DNA from: Panulirus ornatus
Taxonomy: Eukaryota > Arthropoda > Malacostraca > Decapoda > Palinuridae
DNA length: 64,000 nucleotides
NCBI RefSeq assembly: GCF_036320965.1
Contig: NC_092251.1
Span: forward strand, 7,592,001-7,656,000
Reading direction: 5' to 3'
This document shows, piece after piece, positions 32,082 through 43,823 of the stretch. The translations under genes and the position numbers were made by a program. The notes below the pieces were generated by a model. It ran no database searches and was not told the DNA's origin. It saw only the letters and a program-made list of their open reading frames with translations. The number at the start of each line of letters is the position of its first letter. The stretch's first letter is position 1.

Positions 32082-32360
32082 CTGTGACAAGTCATCACTG
32101 TAATGTGGGCGTCTCGCGGTGATTTCTCACTGAAATGTGGGCGTCTCGCGGTGATTTCTCACTGAAATGTGGGCGTCTCGCTGTGACAAGTCATCACTGT
32201 AATGTGGGCGTCTCGCGTTGATTTCTCACTGAAATGTGGGCGTCTCGCGGTGATTTCTCACTGAAATGTGGGCGTCTCGCTGTGACAAGTCATCACTGTA
32301 ATGTGGGCGTCTCGCGTTGATTTCTCACTGAAATGTGGGCTTCTCACTGTGACAAGTCTT
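32082..32360. repeat. 32-bp minisatellite with higher-order structure
   Basis: The basic unit TCACTG(A/T)AATGTGGGCGTC is 32 bp with a GATTTC or GACAAGTCA variant tail. The order A-B-B' repeats at about 98-100 bp: the GACAAGTCATCACTG variant starts near 32084, 32182 and 32281. The array thus has a three-unit higher-order repeat. Confidence 0.93.
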
Positions 32361-33515
32361 CACTGTAACGTGGGCGTCGGGGCCGCCCGCCTGCTGATGA
32401 ACACTGACAGATATTTTTGTTTTCCGAGGTTCATGGTACCGCGTCTGCCCCCCCAAGGCGTGTGTGCTCTGGGTCAAGAGAAATCATCACCGACACCACC
32501 ACCACGCGACCCAGCTGTGTGAGTAGTTATCAGGCTCGACCAAGGTGTGAAGGGGAACCAGCCTTCATGGGACTCGACCCAGCCGTGGTCGGGGTCACCA
32601 GATGGCCCGGGAGGGTAACATGGAAACACCAAGACCCGCTCGGCTCCGTTTCTCAAGGACATAGGGACAATCCAATGCTTACAGGCTACTGACGAAGACC
32701 CCCAACGAAGAGGAGGTCGTCTCTCTTACATACTCTCTTCCTTCCTCCCTCACCAACACGCTGTCAGCTAACTGAATGACAGCGCTGCTGCATGACTTAA
32801 ACTGCTTAAAACGCCAACTGAGTGATTCGGAAGACATATGAACAAGGAATCCCCCCACCCCCCCAACAAGGTTCTGATGTTTCCATTTGTCAACGATATA
32901 TAATCTGTGAACGTCTCTAAGAGCGGAGACTAGAGGAAAAAAAAATATAAGTATTGTATTTCCACTCGATATTCAACTAACAAATCGTTGACTTACACAT
33001 CAAAAAACATAAGACAGACGGGCTGGGAACCAGGCGAATCACTGGAAAACATAGATGTGAAAACGGGTCAGAGCTACAGTGTCGTACAGCGAGATGGAGG
33101 GAGACTTGAGAAATCTCCACTAGAATCCCAGATCAAGATTCCAGGAGAGAACAGGTTGAGGCACAGACACGCGACTGGAGGACGCAGAGCCCCTCCGCCA
33201 CCCTAACGTGCAACCCAACATATATGGACGGGTACATTATCTAGAGGCGGACAGGACAAGCAGCGGCAAAGACGGACGGAAAACGATATGTCGTGGTCTA
33301 AGTCAAGCCACAAGTGACCTCCTGCAGGCGGAGGGAGGGAGCTCCTGGAACAGGTTCATGGCCGGAGGACTTGCTGGTGGGAAAGTGGGAGGGGGAGAGA
33401 AACCGCTGATGGGGAGAAAGATGGGGAAGGGTAGGAGGGGGGTGTCGGCGTAGGAGGAGGGGGAGGATTAGCCTTCACGTATGCATTAGACAGTGACTCA
33501 CTCACCTTGCCCGCC
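32361..33515. other. Unique DNA; nothing supported
   Basis: No exon was recognised. The open frames here are under 100 codons and lack splice sites of note. Confidence 0.45.
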
Positions 33516-33543
33516 GGACACACACACACACACACACACACAC
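33516..33543. repeat. (CA)n microsatellite
   Basis: About 13 CA units. Confidence 0.9.
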
Positions 33544-33684
33544 CACAGGCCGCTGACCCCCTCAACATCTGGTGCATGGCCGATCACCTCCCAGTTACTC
33601 TCAATATTTTGTGACACCCCACAAAGGTCAACGGCAAGGATGGTAGTGAGGCGGAGGAGACATGCCCTTCACGTACGAATGTAA

Positions 33685-33965
33685 GACGTCACCCTCAGAC
33701 AAACGCACCTTCGCCCCACTTTCGACAAACGCATCTCCACCCTCAAGAAAAAAAAACATCTTCATTTCACCCTTGACAAAGAGCATGTTCACTCCACTCC
33801 TCCGTGTGATACTGACGTTATAAGGACAATAAAAAGAAGATCGTGAAAGAAAACAAATATGTTCTTCCTCCTGAAACAGTCCTCCTCCACTATCTTACCA
33901 CCTGGAACAGTCCTCCTCCACTATTATACCACCTAAAACAGTCCTCCTCCTCTATATTACTAAAT
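33685..33965. repeat. Two short minisatellites
   Basis: ACAAACGCA(C/T)CT phrases recur at 33698-33780. A 30-bp unit with AACAGTCCTCCTCCACTAT occurs three times at 33876-33965. Confidence 0.8.
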
Positions 33966-34106
33966 AAAGTGCAGAAGGCGACAAGTTAACGACGGGCTTC
34001 CAACATGACCCTGATCAGTCAAGCGCTACACAGCAACTATCGCCACACCGACCCAGCCCCGTCGAGGGAGTGACCTGTCGTCTCTCGACTGGATGTGTCA
34101 GCGTTC

Positions 34107-34107
<1 letters not shown>

Positions 34108-34141
<34 letters not shown>
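34108..34141. repeat. (GT)n microsatellite
   Basis: About 16 GT units. Confidence 0.92.
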
Positions 34142-34142
<1 letters not shown>

Positions 34143-34457
34143 GAGTCCGCCCCTGAAAAAAGTTCCTCTCCCTGCCGGGAGAACGTACCCAGGACCTTAA
34201 TCCCGGCGGTGCGACGCGTTACCTGACGAAGCAGGAATACATAGCGTGAAGACACTTTACAACTCAGCGATCGCATCTCACGTCCTCTTCATGGTTCGTT
34301 CCCACGTCTCCTCAAGGCGCACACCTGCCCCCACCCACGATCCACCTGACTAACTCAGGACCCGGTGACCAACCTCACGCAGGAGCACAACAAGCCACCA
34401 CAAGCAACGGGAGACTGGAGCTTGGGGTGTGGCTGCCGGGCAAACCAGCTCGGGCAA

Positions 34458-34494
34458 TACATGAGGAGGAGGAGGAGGAGGAGGAGGAAGACGA
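34458..34494. repeat. (AGG)n array
   Basis: About ten GAG/AGG units. Confidence 0.88.
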
Positions 34495-34534
34495 CGAGCA
34501 AGGGGTGGATTGGTCAGGGAAGCAGGTAGAGGTG

Positions 34535-34750
34535 AGTGACTCATTGACGAATGCCGTGACGACCTGGGTCAGGACTGCACGAGACCCGCCATGACCTGAG
34601 TCAAGGGAATGCGACACCCGCGATGACTTGGGCAAAGCCAAAGCGAAACATGCAATGACTTGAGTCAGCACAAGACCAGCGATGACCTACGCAATGAACC
34701 TAAGTCAAGACAACGTGAGACCCGTGATGACCTCGGTCAGCAAAACAGGC
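34535..34750. repeat. Degenerate 36-40 bp tandem repeat
   Basis: GATGACCT(G/C)(G/A)GTCAG and GAGACCC phrases recur about six times at irregular spacing. Confidence 0.7.
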
Positions 34751-36115
34751 CACACGCACCTCAGACTCATAACAGACCGAGCGGAGTGCTCCCAGCGGAG
34801 GCGGCCATATCTGCGGCCCTCCCTGAGATGCCACGGTCACGAACTCCTATAATTGGCCGGCAATCATTGCCCCTGACGTCTGCAGGCCAGATTTGCTATG
34901 CAGATGACCTGGTGAGGCAACGGACATACCTGGCGGACGTGACCTGCGAGTGACACTAATGAAGGCCTTGATGCAAGGCACATGGAGTCCCATGAGCAAA
35001 ACAAGACATGCTGCCATGCAGTTAACATCATGAATAGTGGGAATCTCCCATGAAATCGAGAAGATCCGCTCTTAAAAACATGTTCAAAAACAATCGCTTC
35101 AAACCTGCCTCTTTCACCACTCGATCCGTCTCAACATTAGCAATAAATACATGTCATCTATTGGGATCTAAACACCTCATCCAGCATATGCCAGCTGTAC
35201 TGGAGGTACAAAGAACACATTACTCTCTATAGACCTCCCGTCCCCTCGCATAATGATACCAACTATCGATTCCTCCTGGCCATTACCCTTGGCAGATGCG
35301 CAATAAATCAACGTCCGCCCCCCAAAAAAAACTCGAACAAGTATCAGGCGAGATACGCCATCAGCCAGGAGCTTGAGGCTCTCCCTTCCCTGTACGGACG
35401 CACCATTCGTCTTTTGTTTATTGATGGCAGCGCCAATGTCGACCCGGAAGGCATCAATCATTGGCTCGGTGTGCTCTGTCGTCCTCCCCTGGTGTGTTGT
35501 TGATGCTAGACGAGGAGGAGGAGGAGGAAGGGGTGGCAGAACCCTAAGCAAATCGACTGGTGGCGACAAAGGTGATAACCCTCCTAGGACGTTGGGGGGA
35601 GACAAGGTTCGAGGTCTCGAAACGTGACAGGGAGTGTGGAGGATCCTCACGCCACCAACCGCGGTCGTGACGACAGACAAACGTGGCTCAACGACGACGC
35701 CTCACTCACTCAGTAAACTGTTCCCTTCAGGTATCCAGCGTACCCACTGGGGACCCTCAACATGACCAGCCTTCGCCTCAGCAGATCAGAAAACGAGGTT
35801 GTTGCACCACAAGAGAAAACGGCGGTCCCCTCCACCACAACCAAAAGTCTCACCATGAGTAAAACGAAGAAAATAATTTGCAAAAGAGATCCAGTAATAT
35901 GCATGCGCAATGTGTGTGTTGTGAATTACACATGTATTATGAATCTGAACTTTCAATCATAAGTTACAAATGCAAAAATTATCCATTTTTCGTAACTGAT
36001 ATGTAAATTCATGCAGGGACGTGCGTCAGAAGCACACCAATGCATCACCTACACAGGAGGTACCTGTGGCGCAAGCATAAAGCTTCTAACGTGTGCTATT
36101 TTTGTGTGATCGTGG
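34751..36115. other. Unique DNA with overlapping frames on both strands
   Basis: A 167-codon frame (minus, 35680-35177) overlaps plus-strand frames at 35330-35510. One plus frame reads KYQARYAISQELEALPSLYG and then IRLLFIDGSANVDPEGINHW before stopping. Neither strand has clear splice sites or family motifs, so I list no gene. Confidence 0.35.
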
Positions 36116-36228
36116 CGACAGGAATATGTCCCAGAGCCAGACAGACAGACAGACACACAATGAGTTGACGACATAATGCCCCTCATCCACTTTCGTAGTG
36201 TAGGAACATAAGAAAGTTATTCCTTAGG

Positions 36229-36588
36229 ATGTCAATGAGTATTTCGACATTCTACAGAGCGAGACAAAATGAGATATGTGCAAGATTAAATGATGGATTC
36301 TGGGCCGACGACTGTACAGGATTCCCCCAAACTTGTGTCCCTGACCCTGTACTGGAGTCAATATGCCTCACAGTATCATCACCTGATCTTCCATCTCTGT
36401 ATCATCTGGGCCCGAAGTGTTCTAAAGTGACCTTGATGTACATCTGTCGAAGTACCATATATGTTTGCCCTGCGTCCTCTCAAGACGGCAGTAAATACCT
36501 CATACTGGCACAGAATGAGGGAATAACAATATATACATTTCCACATACACGTCAAGTAGTCGAGTTTTACACCAGTTCTCATGCATAA
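36229..36588 (+). CDS. 119-codon ORF of unknown meaning
   Basis: From ATG at 36229 the frame is free of low-complexity sequence, with several Cys residues (ADDCTGFPQTCVPDP, SICLTVSS). It ends at a TAA after FYTSSHA. Minus-strand frames over the same DNA are also open for 60-90 codons, which is the pattern of a dispersed repeat or chance rather than an exon. No family was recognised and there is no promoter or splice support. Confidence 0.15.
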   Translation: MSMSISTFYRARQNEICARLNDGFWADDCTGFPQTCVPDPVLESICLTVSSPDLPSLYHLGPKCSKVTLMYICRSTIYVCPASSQDGSKYLILAQNEGITIYTFPHTRQVVEFYTSSHA

Positions 36589-37600
36589 GCCGACCAAATT
36601 GATATCCTCGCGGTTCGAGGCAGGGTGGCCCACACAGCCCGTACCCTGGTACATGACTCACACACAGGGCCCTGTGAAACAAGCCATTCCTCCCACCCCT
36701 CGTACCAATAACAAATTACAGGTCATCGTGGTGGTGGTGGTGGTGGTGGTGTGTGGGTTGGGGTGTGGGTGGGCGTACGTGAGCTGCCACACTGCACGCG
36801 CGCCTCTGTAGGTCACCCCTGCAGCCCACACGGTTCCCTCCCCAGCTGGACCAACGACACAGGGAGAAAACCCCAGGTCGGTGTGAGGTTACAGGTGGGG
36901 TAAAAGGTGATGGTGGGTGTGGAGGAGCAATGGTCCCAGAACCCTGGACAGTAACGGGGCAGAGTGTAACAGACGGTAGCGGAATGAGGAGACGACGGAA
37001 TGGTGAGACGATGGAATGGGGCAAGGAGGAGGAGGGCTGGTGTGAGGAGAAGAGTTTGGGGAGATGGGAGAGAAAACAAAACGTTTGGGGGAGCTGTGAC
37101 GGGTTAGAGGAGGGAGATTGGGAAGTAATCAGCAGTCAGGGGAGAGGGAGGGAAAGAGTGTGAACCCATCAAGACACAGGACAGGGTAGCTCGTTCGTCA
37201 GGAAGAGGCTCACGCAGATAAAGACTCCTTAAAAGTCTTGAGTGAGTTAAGACTTGCGCCTCGTAAACCAGCTGACACACTGCTGTTCATTGGAAAGTTA
37301 GCCGCTAAAACTGTTTGTCACTTGCTCACTCAGTACGCCAGCCAGTCTTCGTCGTTGGTTATCTGAGGCAATACGTGTCATGGGCACTTGCTAGGGCCGT
37401 TCGCACCATGTGTAGGAAGGCTACAGAATAAGGCTTCCCTTTTATTCATTTTTTCCCTGATAATAACTACGACTTTCCTCTTAAAGGAGTGAGCTTTGAC
37501 CTCGTCTAGCTCCCTCTTCTGTTCCTAATCACAGAAAGTTGGTGATGGGCTTCTCAGCTGTGGTGTAACCAATTGCAGGCGGTATGTTCCATCCAAGGCT
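36589..37600. other. Unique DNA; short GGT run
   Basis: A GTGGTGGTGG run at 36729-36752 and G-rich purine sequence at 36980-37160 are the only structure. Confidence 0.45.
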
Positions 37601-37604
37601 CAAT

Positions 37605-37696
37605 CCTTTGTTCCTAACGCTACCTCGCTAACGCGGGAAATGGCGAATATGTATGAAAAATGAAGTATGATTATCGTGTTCCATTTTCCCCGTGGA

Positions 37697-37700
<4 letters not shown>
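37605..37700 (-). mobile_element. Family B/C repeat fragment against (TA)n
   Basis: AACGCTACCTCGCTAACGCG followed by GGAAATGGCGAATA matches an arm end of foldback 2. It passes within about 30 bp to TTTTCCCCGTGGACTCATA of family C and then into (TA)n. This shows that B and C are parts of one larger repeat. Confidence 0.7.
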
Positions 37701-37761
<61 letters not shown>

Positions 37762-37762
37762 C
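37699..37762. repeat. (TA)n microsatellite
   Basis: About 31 TA units at the end of the B/C fragment. Confidence 0.95.
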
Positions 37763-39570
37763 TGAAAACAACTCAATATCTATCTGTAGCCCAAGTATTA
37801 TTGGAATAACTTGTAAATATCATGTGATGGCTGGCACCCATAACTTGTTCCAGCGTCAGTTCGAAGAATCAAACACAACGACTTCGTCTTCCCGGGAGAT
37901 CGATGTTACCAGCGCATGGCCCGGTACACAGCCTGAATCCTCCACTGCTGGCCGTACTGACGACTGTGCCACTGTATATACCCTGGTTCCACCTCTGGTT
38001 GTATAGTGCTAGTGACTGCGTTACTGTATGTTATGATAACACGAGCAGAGTCAGGTCTCGAATCCCTGATGTCAGTTCTCAGCAGATCTCTCACTGTACT
38101 TTGGATGGATCCCATTTTCTCTGCAGAATAAAATCTTGACACTGAAACTGAAGTGATTGCAGCGTCGGAGGCGGTGGTAGCAAGCACCATCACGCACGCA
38201 TCTCGAATATTGCTTTTAAAAAGACAAGCTTCTACACCAGTCAGGTCACATGTGTCCTCCTGGCGTGCGAGGGAATGACTTACTTTTGTTTTTAGTCAAA
38301 AACTACACAAGCAACATCGCCCAACCGGTCTTAAGTCCGGTCACCGAGTCCTCCACCACCGTGTTTTGATCTTTATGCCCTTCGTTCTCGCCGTGTGATT
38401 CTGGAGAGCTGGGCAGTCAAGAGGCGAGCAACGATGCAGGCGAGCATGAACGGCGTCATGGACGAGGACTGTCATTCCCATGCAGGAGACAGGGAGGGGC
38501 GGGGCAACCCTCGATTAGCATTCCTCGAGCCATCAGCCAGCTCCATTCATCGCCATGAGAATGTCTTTTCATGGTAGCGTCATTCCATGAATTCTGAGTC
38601 CAAGTGATACTCGTCTTCATCATCAAGGTTTAGTAGCCACGACCAGGCCAGTGTTGGTATCTCTTGTTGGTGACCAGGTTATAGATTTCTACCACTCGGT
38701 CCAGTCCTCAGACCCCGTCGCTAAACGCTCGAGAGATTGTCCTCGACTTCTTCACTCGTGAGTCTTTGAATGAGCGAGTTCAAGCGTCTTCATGTTAATC
38801 TTAGAATTGGCCGACAGATTTGCATATTCTTGGATGAGGCGGTTCTGGAGGAACTTCTACGAACTTGTAACCCCCAAACCACTGCACGCTTTTGTCTGCA
38901 CACATTTCCATGAAGTGCTCCATGTCCATAAATAAGAATCTCTGCAACGATAACGTTATGTGATTTTTGCTTCTCCGAACCATCTCTCGTTTGTTGATGC
39001 GGGCCAGCGCGCGCCACTGGAACGGGTCCCGGAAAAGAAAGGGTCCCAGAAAATTGAAGGTGTGTGTTTATGAAGTTCCATTATTCACTTGATACGTAAA
39101 GGATACACATACAGAAGAGTGAGGGGAGCTGAGCTTTCCCAGTCGAGTGAAGTGGCTGTCTGACAACCATCTCCTACACCAACAGACTACTAAATCATTT
39201 TCAATATTACGTATCTTAATCTTTGTTGGGAACCATGCGAGTCTGCCTTCATATCCTTATAATCATCGAGCGCATCTCTCTTTCAGGAAGTGAGTGCCCT
39301 TACTATAGCTGAGCGGGTTACCAAAGGCTCATGGTTGCCTGTGGCTTTCTGTGCACCGTCAGACTCCGTCTGTCCTCCGCCGTTGTGACAGACGCCACCT
39401 AACGAAGCTTGGCTACCGTCAGCCCTCGATCATCGTCATCACCTTCGGTATGAGATCTGGAGATGCTGTGGGTTCAGACTCACCCTCGCCCCGCCCGAGA
39501 CCCGGTCTCGTTGCTGGAAAGGTCCTCCATCGCCCGTCTGGGCAAACCCAAGCTGGTGGTCGGTTTTGGG
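37763..39570. other. 1.8 kb unique DNA; nothing supported
   Basis: Several 60-95 codon frames lie here without splice or family support. One minus frame around 38985-38800 reads FMDMEHFMEMCADKSVQWFG but is isolated. Confidence 0.4.
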
Positions 39571-39574
39571 CTAT

Positions 39575-39591
39575 ACACACACACACACTCA

Positions 39592-39622
<31 letters not shown>

Positions 39623-39625
39623 GTA
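39575..39625. repeat. (CA)n microsatellite
   Basis: About 23 CA units with CT and CC interruptions. Confidence 0.92.
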
Positions 39626-39764
39626 CGTTACTGCTGGTGTTGCCGGTCACATGTTTCTATATGATTAAGGAGGGAGACAATGGCCTTACCCTATCACTCC
39701 CTCAGTTCTCAGAACGACACCCTCTCACACGGCCATATCCTGAGCCAACTGTAAGTGGAAACAC

Positions 39765-39768
<4 letters not shown>

Positions 39769-39847
<79 letters not shown>
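39769..39847. repeat. (GA)n microsatellite
   Basis: About 38 GA units. Confidence 0.96.
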
Positions 39848-39911
39848 GCTTCCTGGAAACACTCGACTTCGCCCTTTTCCCTGGCTCTCTTATCTCTGTT
39901 TATAAGAATAA

Positions 39912-39913
<2 letters not shown>

Positions 39914-39971
<58 letters not shown>
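39914..39971. repeat. (TA)n microsatellite
   Basis: About 28 TA units. Confidence 0.95.
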
Positions 39972-40157
39972 TCTTAAGTATTAACACGGTGAAAGTCAAC
40001 AGACGGAAAAGAGTACAGCGACGTCAAAAACCTCCTAGCCCCATAGGAGCCCACCTTACTCTGCTAGTGTGTGGAGTGCGGCCTCTCAGCCGCTGGGACC
40101 CTACAAAAAAAGGATTCCAAAAGTTATTTGATAATGATAAGAATAATGACGATAACA

Positions 40158-40160
40158 ATG

Positions 40161-40213
<53 letters not shown>
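40158..40213. repeat. (TAA)n array at a LINE 3' end
   Basis: About 18 TAA units abut the poly-T that marks the 3' terminus of the next LINE copy. They may be the element's tail or its target. Confidence 0.93.
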
Positions 40214-40645
40214 TTTTTTTTTTTTTTTTTTTTTTTATACTTTGTCGCTGTCTCCCGCGTTTGCGAGGTAGCGCAAGGAAACAGACGAAAGAAATGGCCC
40301 AACCCCCCCCCCCCATACACATGTACATACACACGTCCACACACGCAAATATACATACCTACACAGCTTTCCATGGTTTACCCCAGACGCTTCACATGCC
40401 TTGATTCACTCCACTGACAGCACGTCAACCCCTGTATACCACATCGCTCCAATTCACTCTATTCCTTGCCCTCCTTTCACCCTCCTGCATGTTCAGGCCC
40501 CGATCACACAAAATCTTTTTCACTCCATCTTTCCACCTCCAATTTGGTCTCCCTCTTCTCCTCGTTCCCTCCACCTCCGACACATATATCCTCTTGGTCA
40601 ATCTTTCCTCACTCATTCTCTCCATGTGCCCAAACCATGGGATAA
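40214..40645 (-). mobile_element. Young 5'-truncated family A LINE
   Basis: On the minus strand: WFGHMERMSEERLTKRIYVS, GTRRRGRPNWRWKDGVKKIL, CDRGLNMQEGERRARN and VNWSDVVYRG then TGA. A non-coding 3' module and about 23 A (plus-strand T run 40214-40236) follow. GHMERM and GRPNWRW are typical of the region after reverse transcriptase in non-LTR elements. The frame is intact and, by eye, about 98% identical to the copy at 52.0 kb, which suggests recent spread. It is truncated at about 40640 inside the GHMERM region. Confidence 0.88.
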
Positions 40646-40795
40646 CATTGCCCCGTCCCTGGTGCGGGCTGGTACTGCCCCGCTGCTGGTGAGGGCTGGC
40701 ACTGCCCCGCCCCTGGTGAGGGGCTGGCACGGCCTCACCCCTGATGAGGGCTGGCACTGCCCCGCCCCTGGTGAGGGCCGACGCAACTGAGAAAT
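40645..40795. repeat. 26-bp minisatellite (GGCTGGCACTGCCCCGCCCC)
   Basis: About five copies of a 26-bp unit with TGGTGAGGGCTGGCACTGCC, starting right at the 5'-truncation point of the LINE. Confidence 0.9.
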
Positions 40796-40894
40796 TCAAT
40801 AACTCATCTTTAACAGTACCAGGTCCCCCGAGGCCCTCAGCTTGTGCTGTGTCGTCTGGTCACAACACACCGCAATTGATACAACACTATGCCT

Positions 40895-40897
<3 letters not shown>

Positions 40898-40957
<60 letters not shown>
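40898..40957. repeat. (AT)n microsatellite
   Basis: About 29 AT units. Confidence 0.95.
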
Positions 40958-40960
<3 letters not shown>

Positions 40961-41318
40961 CGAGATCGTTAAGATCTCTATTTGTTTGTCTATCTGACGT
41001 GCCTTATCTCAATGCCATTGCGTTTCGTGGTTGGCTGCCACTTCTAACATCACGTTCACCAAAGACCCGCTGATCCGCACTCGACTTTAAACCACAAGGA
41101 AGGAGGTATTCCTCACCGGAGACACGATGGTCGATGGCAGTTCACACTGAATTCGAAGCAAACTCGTAAACATAACATATCCACCATCTTAACGGAGGTC
41201 TTCGCGGCAGAGTTATATCAAATCATCCCGGTTGTTGCTGGAGACCCGTCACCCAGGATGCCGGGTCATGTGGGTGGAGCAAGTGTCACCCAGACGGGTG
41301 AGGGAGGCCATGTGAGGT
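40958..41318. other. No feature seen
   Basis: Unique DNA. Confidence 0.5.
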
Positions 41319-41319
41319 A

Positions 41320-41465
41320 GCAGAAGTGCGACGGGTGTGGCGGTGGTGGTGGGGTGCGGGTGTGGTGGTGGTGATGAGGTGCGGGTGTGGCGGTGGTGAT
41401 GAGGTGCAGTTGTGGCAGTGGTGAGGTGCGGGTGTGGCGGTGGTGGTGACGGAGCAGGTGTTGGT
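41320..41465. repeat. GGTGGTG/GGTGCGGGTGTGGC tandem repeat
   Basis: Units of about 22-25 bp built of GATGAGGTGCGGGTGTGG. The complementary strand reads as His/Thr/Pro repeats. Confidence 0.85.
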
Positions 41466-42035
41466 CTTGGGATACGTGTGGTTGTGGGAGCAGCAGCAGT
41501 GGTGTGGTAGCTGTGGCCACGTATGTTCATGAGGTAGTAGGTCTGGTGAGGCATCAGGATGCGGTCGGACAAAGTGTGGCTGGGGCTTGAGTTCGACAGC
41601 AATATACAAACATACCAGCAAAGCGCACCCTTCCTCTACGCATGACCAGCATCATGTAAAAACACAAGGTTGACTCAGTAAGTTAACCTCACACCGACCT
41701 CATCACCTCCCGCCACCCCAGCGGAGCATGACCCTCCACCTAGTCAAAACACAAACTATACAATCTTATATCAAAGAGTACCTGCGTGGCAAGTATCACA
41801 CAGAAACGCCGATTGCCAGCGACTACGTCAGTCAGTTTCATAAGCCAGTGATGTAATAAGAGACCGAGTAACGGCGTGACAAGAAACAAACTCCACCGTC
41901 AAGGGGATGAACGCGTCAGTCTGCTGGCGTAGAAGCGTCTAGCGTTACAGGCAACGCTAACACGAGCCGGACCAGCAACACCAACATTCACTGGCCAGGT
42001 TCGACCCCGGATGACGCGCGCCTCTATACCCACGA
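41466..42035. other. No feature seen
   Basis: Unique DNA. GGTTCGACCCCGG at 41998 resembles a tRNA B box, but no A box or clover-leaf pairing was found around it. Confidence 0.45.
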
Positions 42036-42285
42036 CCTCGATGGAAAACGTATCATATATCTTCTGTATATCTATCTACCTCGCCAGGAATAGAAGAAGA
42101 ATGGCCTCATTCCCTCACATCCACTCTCTAGCTGTCATGTATACAATGCATGAAAACCCAGACCATCCTCTTCACAACCAGGCAACCCCCAGCCCTTTCC
42201 GTGCTATCCTCTGACCTCTTCGTAAGCCTCGGGTCAGTAAACTAACAGCACGTCGCTACCCCTATACCACATCGCTCTAATCTAT
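42036..42285 (-). mobile_element. Old, divergent family A LINE tail
   Basis: TACCTCGCCAGGAATAGAAG, GAATGGCC, CTCACATCCACT, then TAACAGCACGTCGCTACCCC and TACCACATCGCTCTAAT follow the landmark order of the young copies but with heavy change. It resembles the copy at 13.93-14.23 kb most closely, so both may belong to an older subfamily. Confidence 0.6.
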
Positions 42286-42394
42286 ATGTGCATGTACGTA
42301 CGGGGAGAAAGTTTTACATTCGTTTGCCCCGTTTCTTAACCTTGTATATGTGTACTATGTCTTTTACCCTTTTGGGTAAACACTCACACTGCAC

Positions 42395-42395
<1 letters not shown>

Positions 42396-42431
<36 letters not shown>

Positions 42432-42452
42432 GGTGTGTGTGTGTGTGTGTGG
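42396..42452. repeat. (TG)n microsatellite
   Basis: About 26 TG units with CG and GG interruptions. Confidence 0.93.
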
Positions 42453-43128
42453 CCCCTGCCTCACTACAACAAGAGGAACCTGAGCCGAGGCCTGAGTCAC
42501 GTCTCTCGCCAACACTGGTTTGGTTACTCTCCAAATACGTCAGCATGCTGGTGAGATACGCCACAGAGGCAGCACACAGGCCTGGCCAGCCTCGCCTTCG
42601 TTAACATGATATGGCGGCCGGAGCTCCGAAGCACTGGGTTGTGAAGCTTGAACAGAACCGTTTCGATCACTACTCTATGAACCCCTATGAACCCTTACCC
42701 CGTAGAGTCAATGTTGCCTGCATTTAAACGAAGAATGGAGGAAGGGGTGGCTATAACTCCAGATACAGTATCACTGGAAGACCCCACGTCCAACAGATTA
42801 TCGTCAAAACATCGTTCAACATCACCAATTAACGGCTGCTTCACTGCTTCGAACACTGGACGTCCAGTATATGTTTACTCTTTCATGGACAACATTCCAC
42901 TCCCGGACAGAAGCCAAGGCCGGGCCCTGAATGAAAACACGTCGGGTCGAAAAAGATATAAAAGTGCCGGGGGGGTGAGGGGGCAAATAGTGTGAAAAAA
43001 GAGGAGGTGGCATGAGCGTGAACATATGAAGTATATCAGAAGAGACATGTCTTATCTTACAGTGGCGATGCACGTTGTGCGCAGAGAACCCTGCCATCAC
43101 TTAACATCCTCTCGTGTCGTGATTACTG
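42453..43128. other. No feature seen
   Basis: Unique DNA. The 102-codon frame at 42687-42995 has no splice or family support. Confidence 0.45.
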
Positions 43129-43129
43129 G

Positions 43130-43207
<78 letters not shown>

Positions 43208-43428
43208 TACTATTCGCCATTTCCCGCGCCAGCGAGGTAGCGTTAAGAACAGACGACTGAGCCTTTGAGGGAAATCTTTACTTGGCCCCCTTCTCTGTTT
43301 CTTCTTCTGGAAATTAGAAACGAGAGGGGAGGATTTCCAGCCCCCCTAGCTCCCTCCCCTTTTAGTCGCCTTCTACGAAACGCAGGGAATACGTGGGAAG
43401 TATTCTTTCTCCCCTATCCCCAGGGACA

Positions 43429-43502
<74 letters not shown>

Positions 43503-43733
43503 GGGGATAGGGGATTAAGAATACTTCCCACGTATTCCCTGCGTGTCGTAGAAGGCGACTAAAAGGGGAGGGAGCGGGGGGCTGGAAATCCTCCCCTCTC
43601 GTTTTTTTTTTTTTTTTAAATTTTCCAAAAGAAGGAACAGAGGGGGCCAGTTGAGGGTATTCCCTCAAAGGCCCAGTCCTCTGTTCTTAGCGCTACCTCG
43701 CTAACGCGGGAAATGGCGAATAGTTTAAAAGAA

Positions 43734-43806
<73 letters not shown>
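43129..43806. mobile_element. Foldback 2: family B element as a long inverted repeat with three (TA)n arrays
   Basis: The order is (TA)n (43129-43203), a core of about 225 bp, (TA)n (43429-43497), the same core in reverse complement (43498-43735), then (TA)n (43736-43806). Landmarks in arm 1 are ATTTCCCGCGCCAGCGAGG, GAGGGGAGGATTTCCAG, AATACGTGGGAAGTATTCTT and CCTATCCCCAGGGA. The reverse complements appear in order in arm 2, with indels (a T run at 43600) and a few substitutions. No open frame is seen, so it is a non-autonomous repeat. Fragments of the same arm end lie at 37.6 and 53.0 kb. Confidence 0.85.
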
Positions 43807-43807
<1 letters not shown>

Positions 43808-43823
43808 TGTTTATCTCTCCATT

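Noticed and set aside
34891..34920. ICYADDLVRQ, which resembles the catalytic YADD box of reverse transcriptase
   Set aside because: No other RT motif lies in any frame on either side, and the surrounding frame comes from a degenerate tandem repeat. A ten-residue match alone is chance.
41990..42012. GGTTCGACCCCGG, considered as a tRNA T-arm
   Set aside because: No matching A box or acceptor stem could be paired within 90 bp on either strand.
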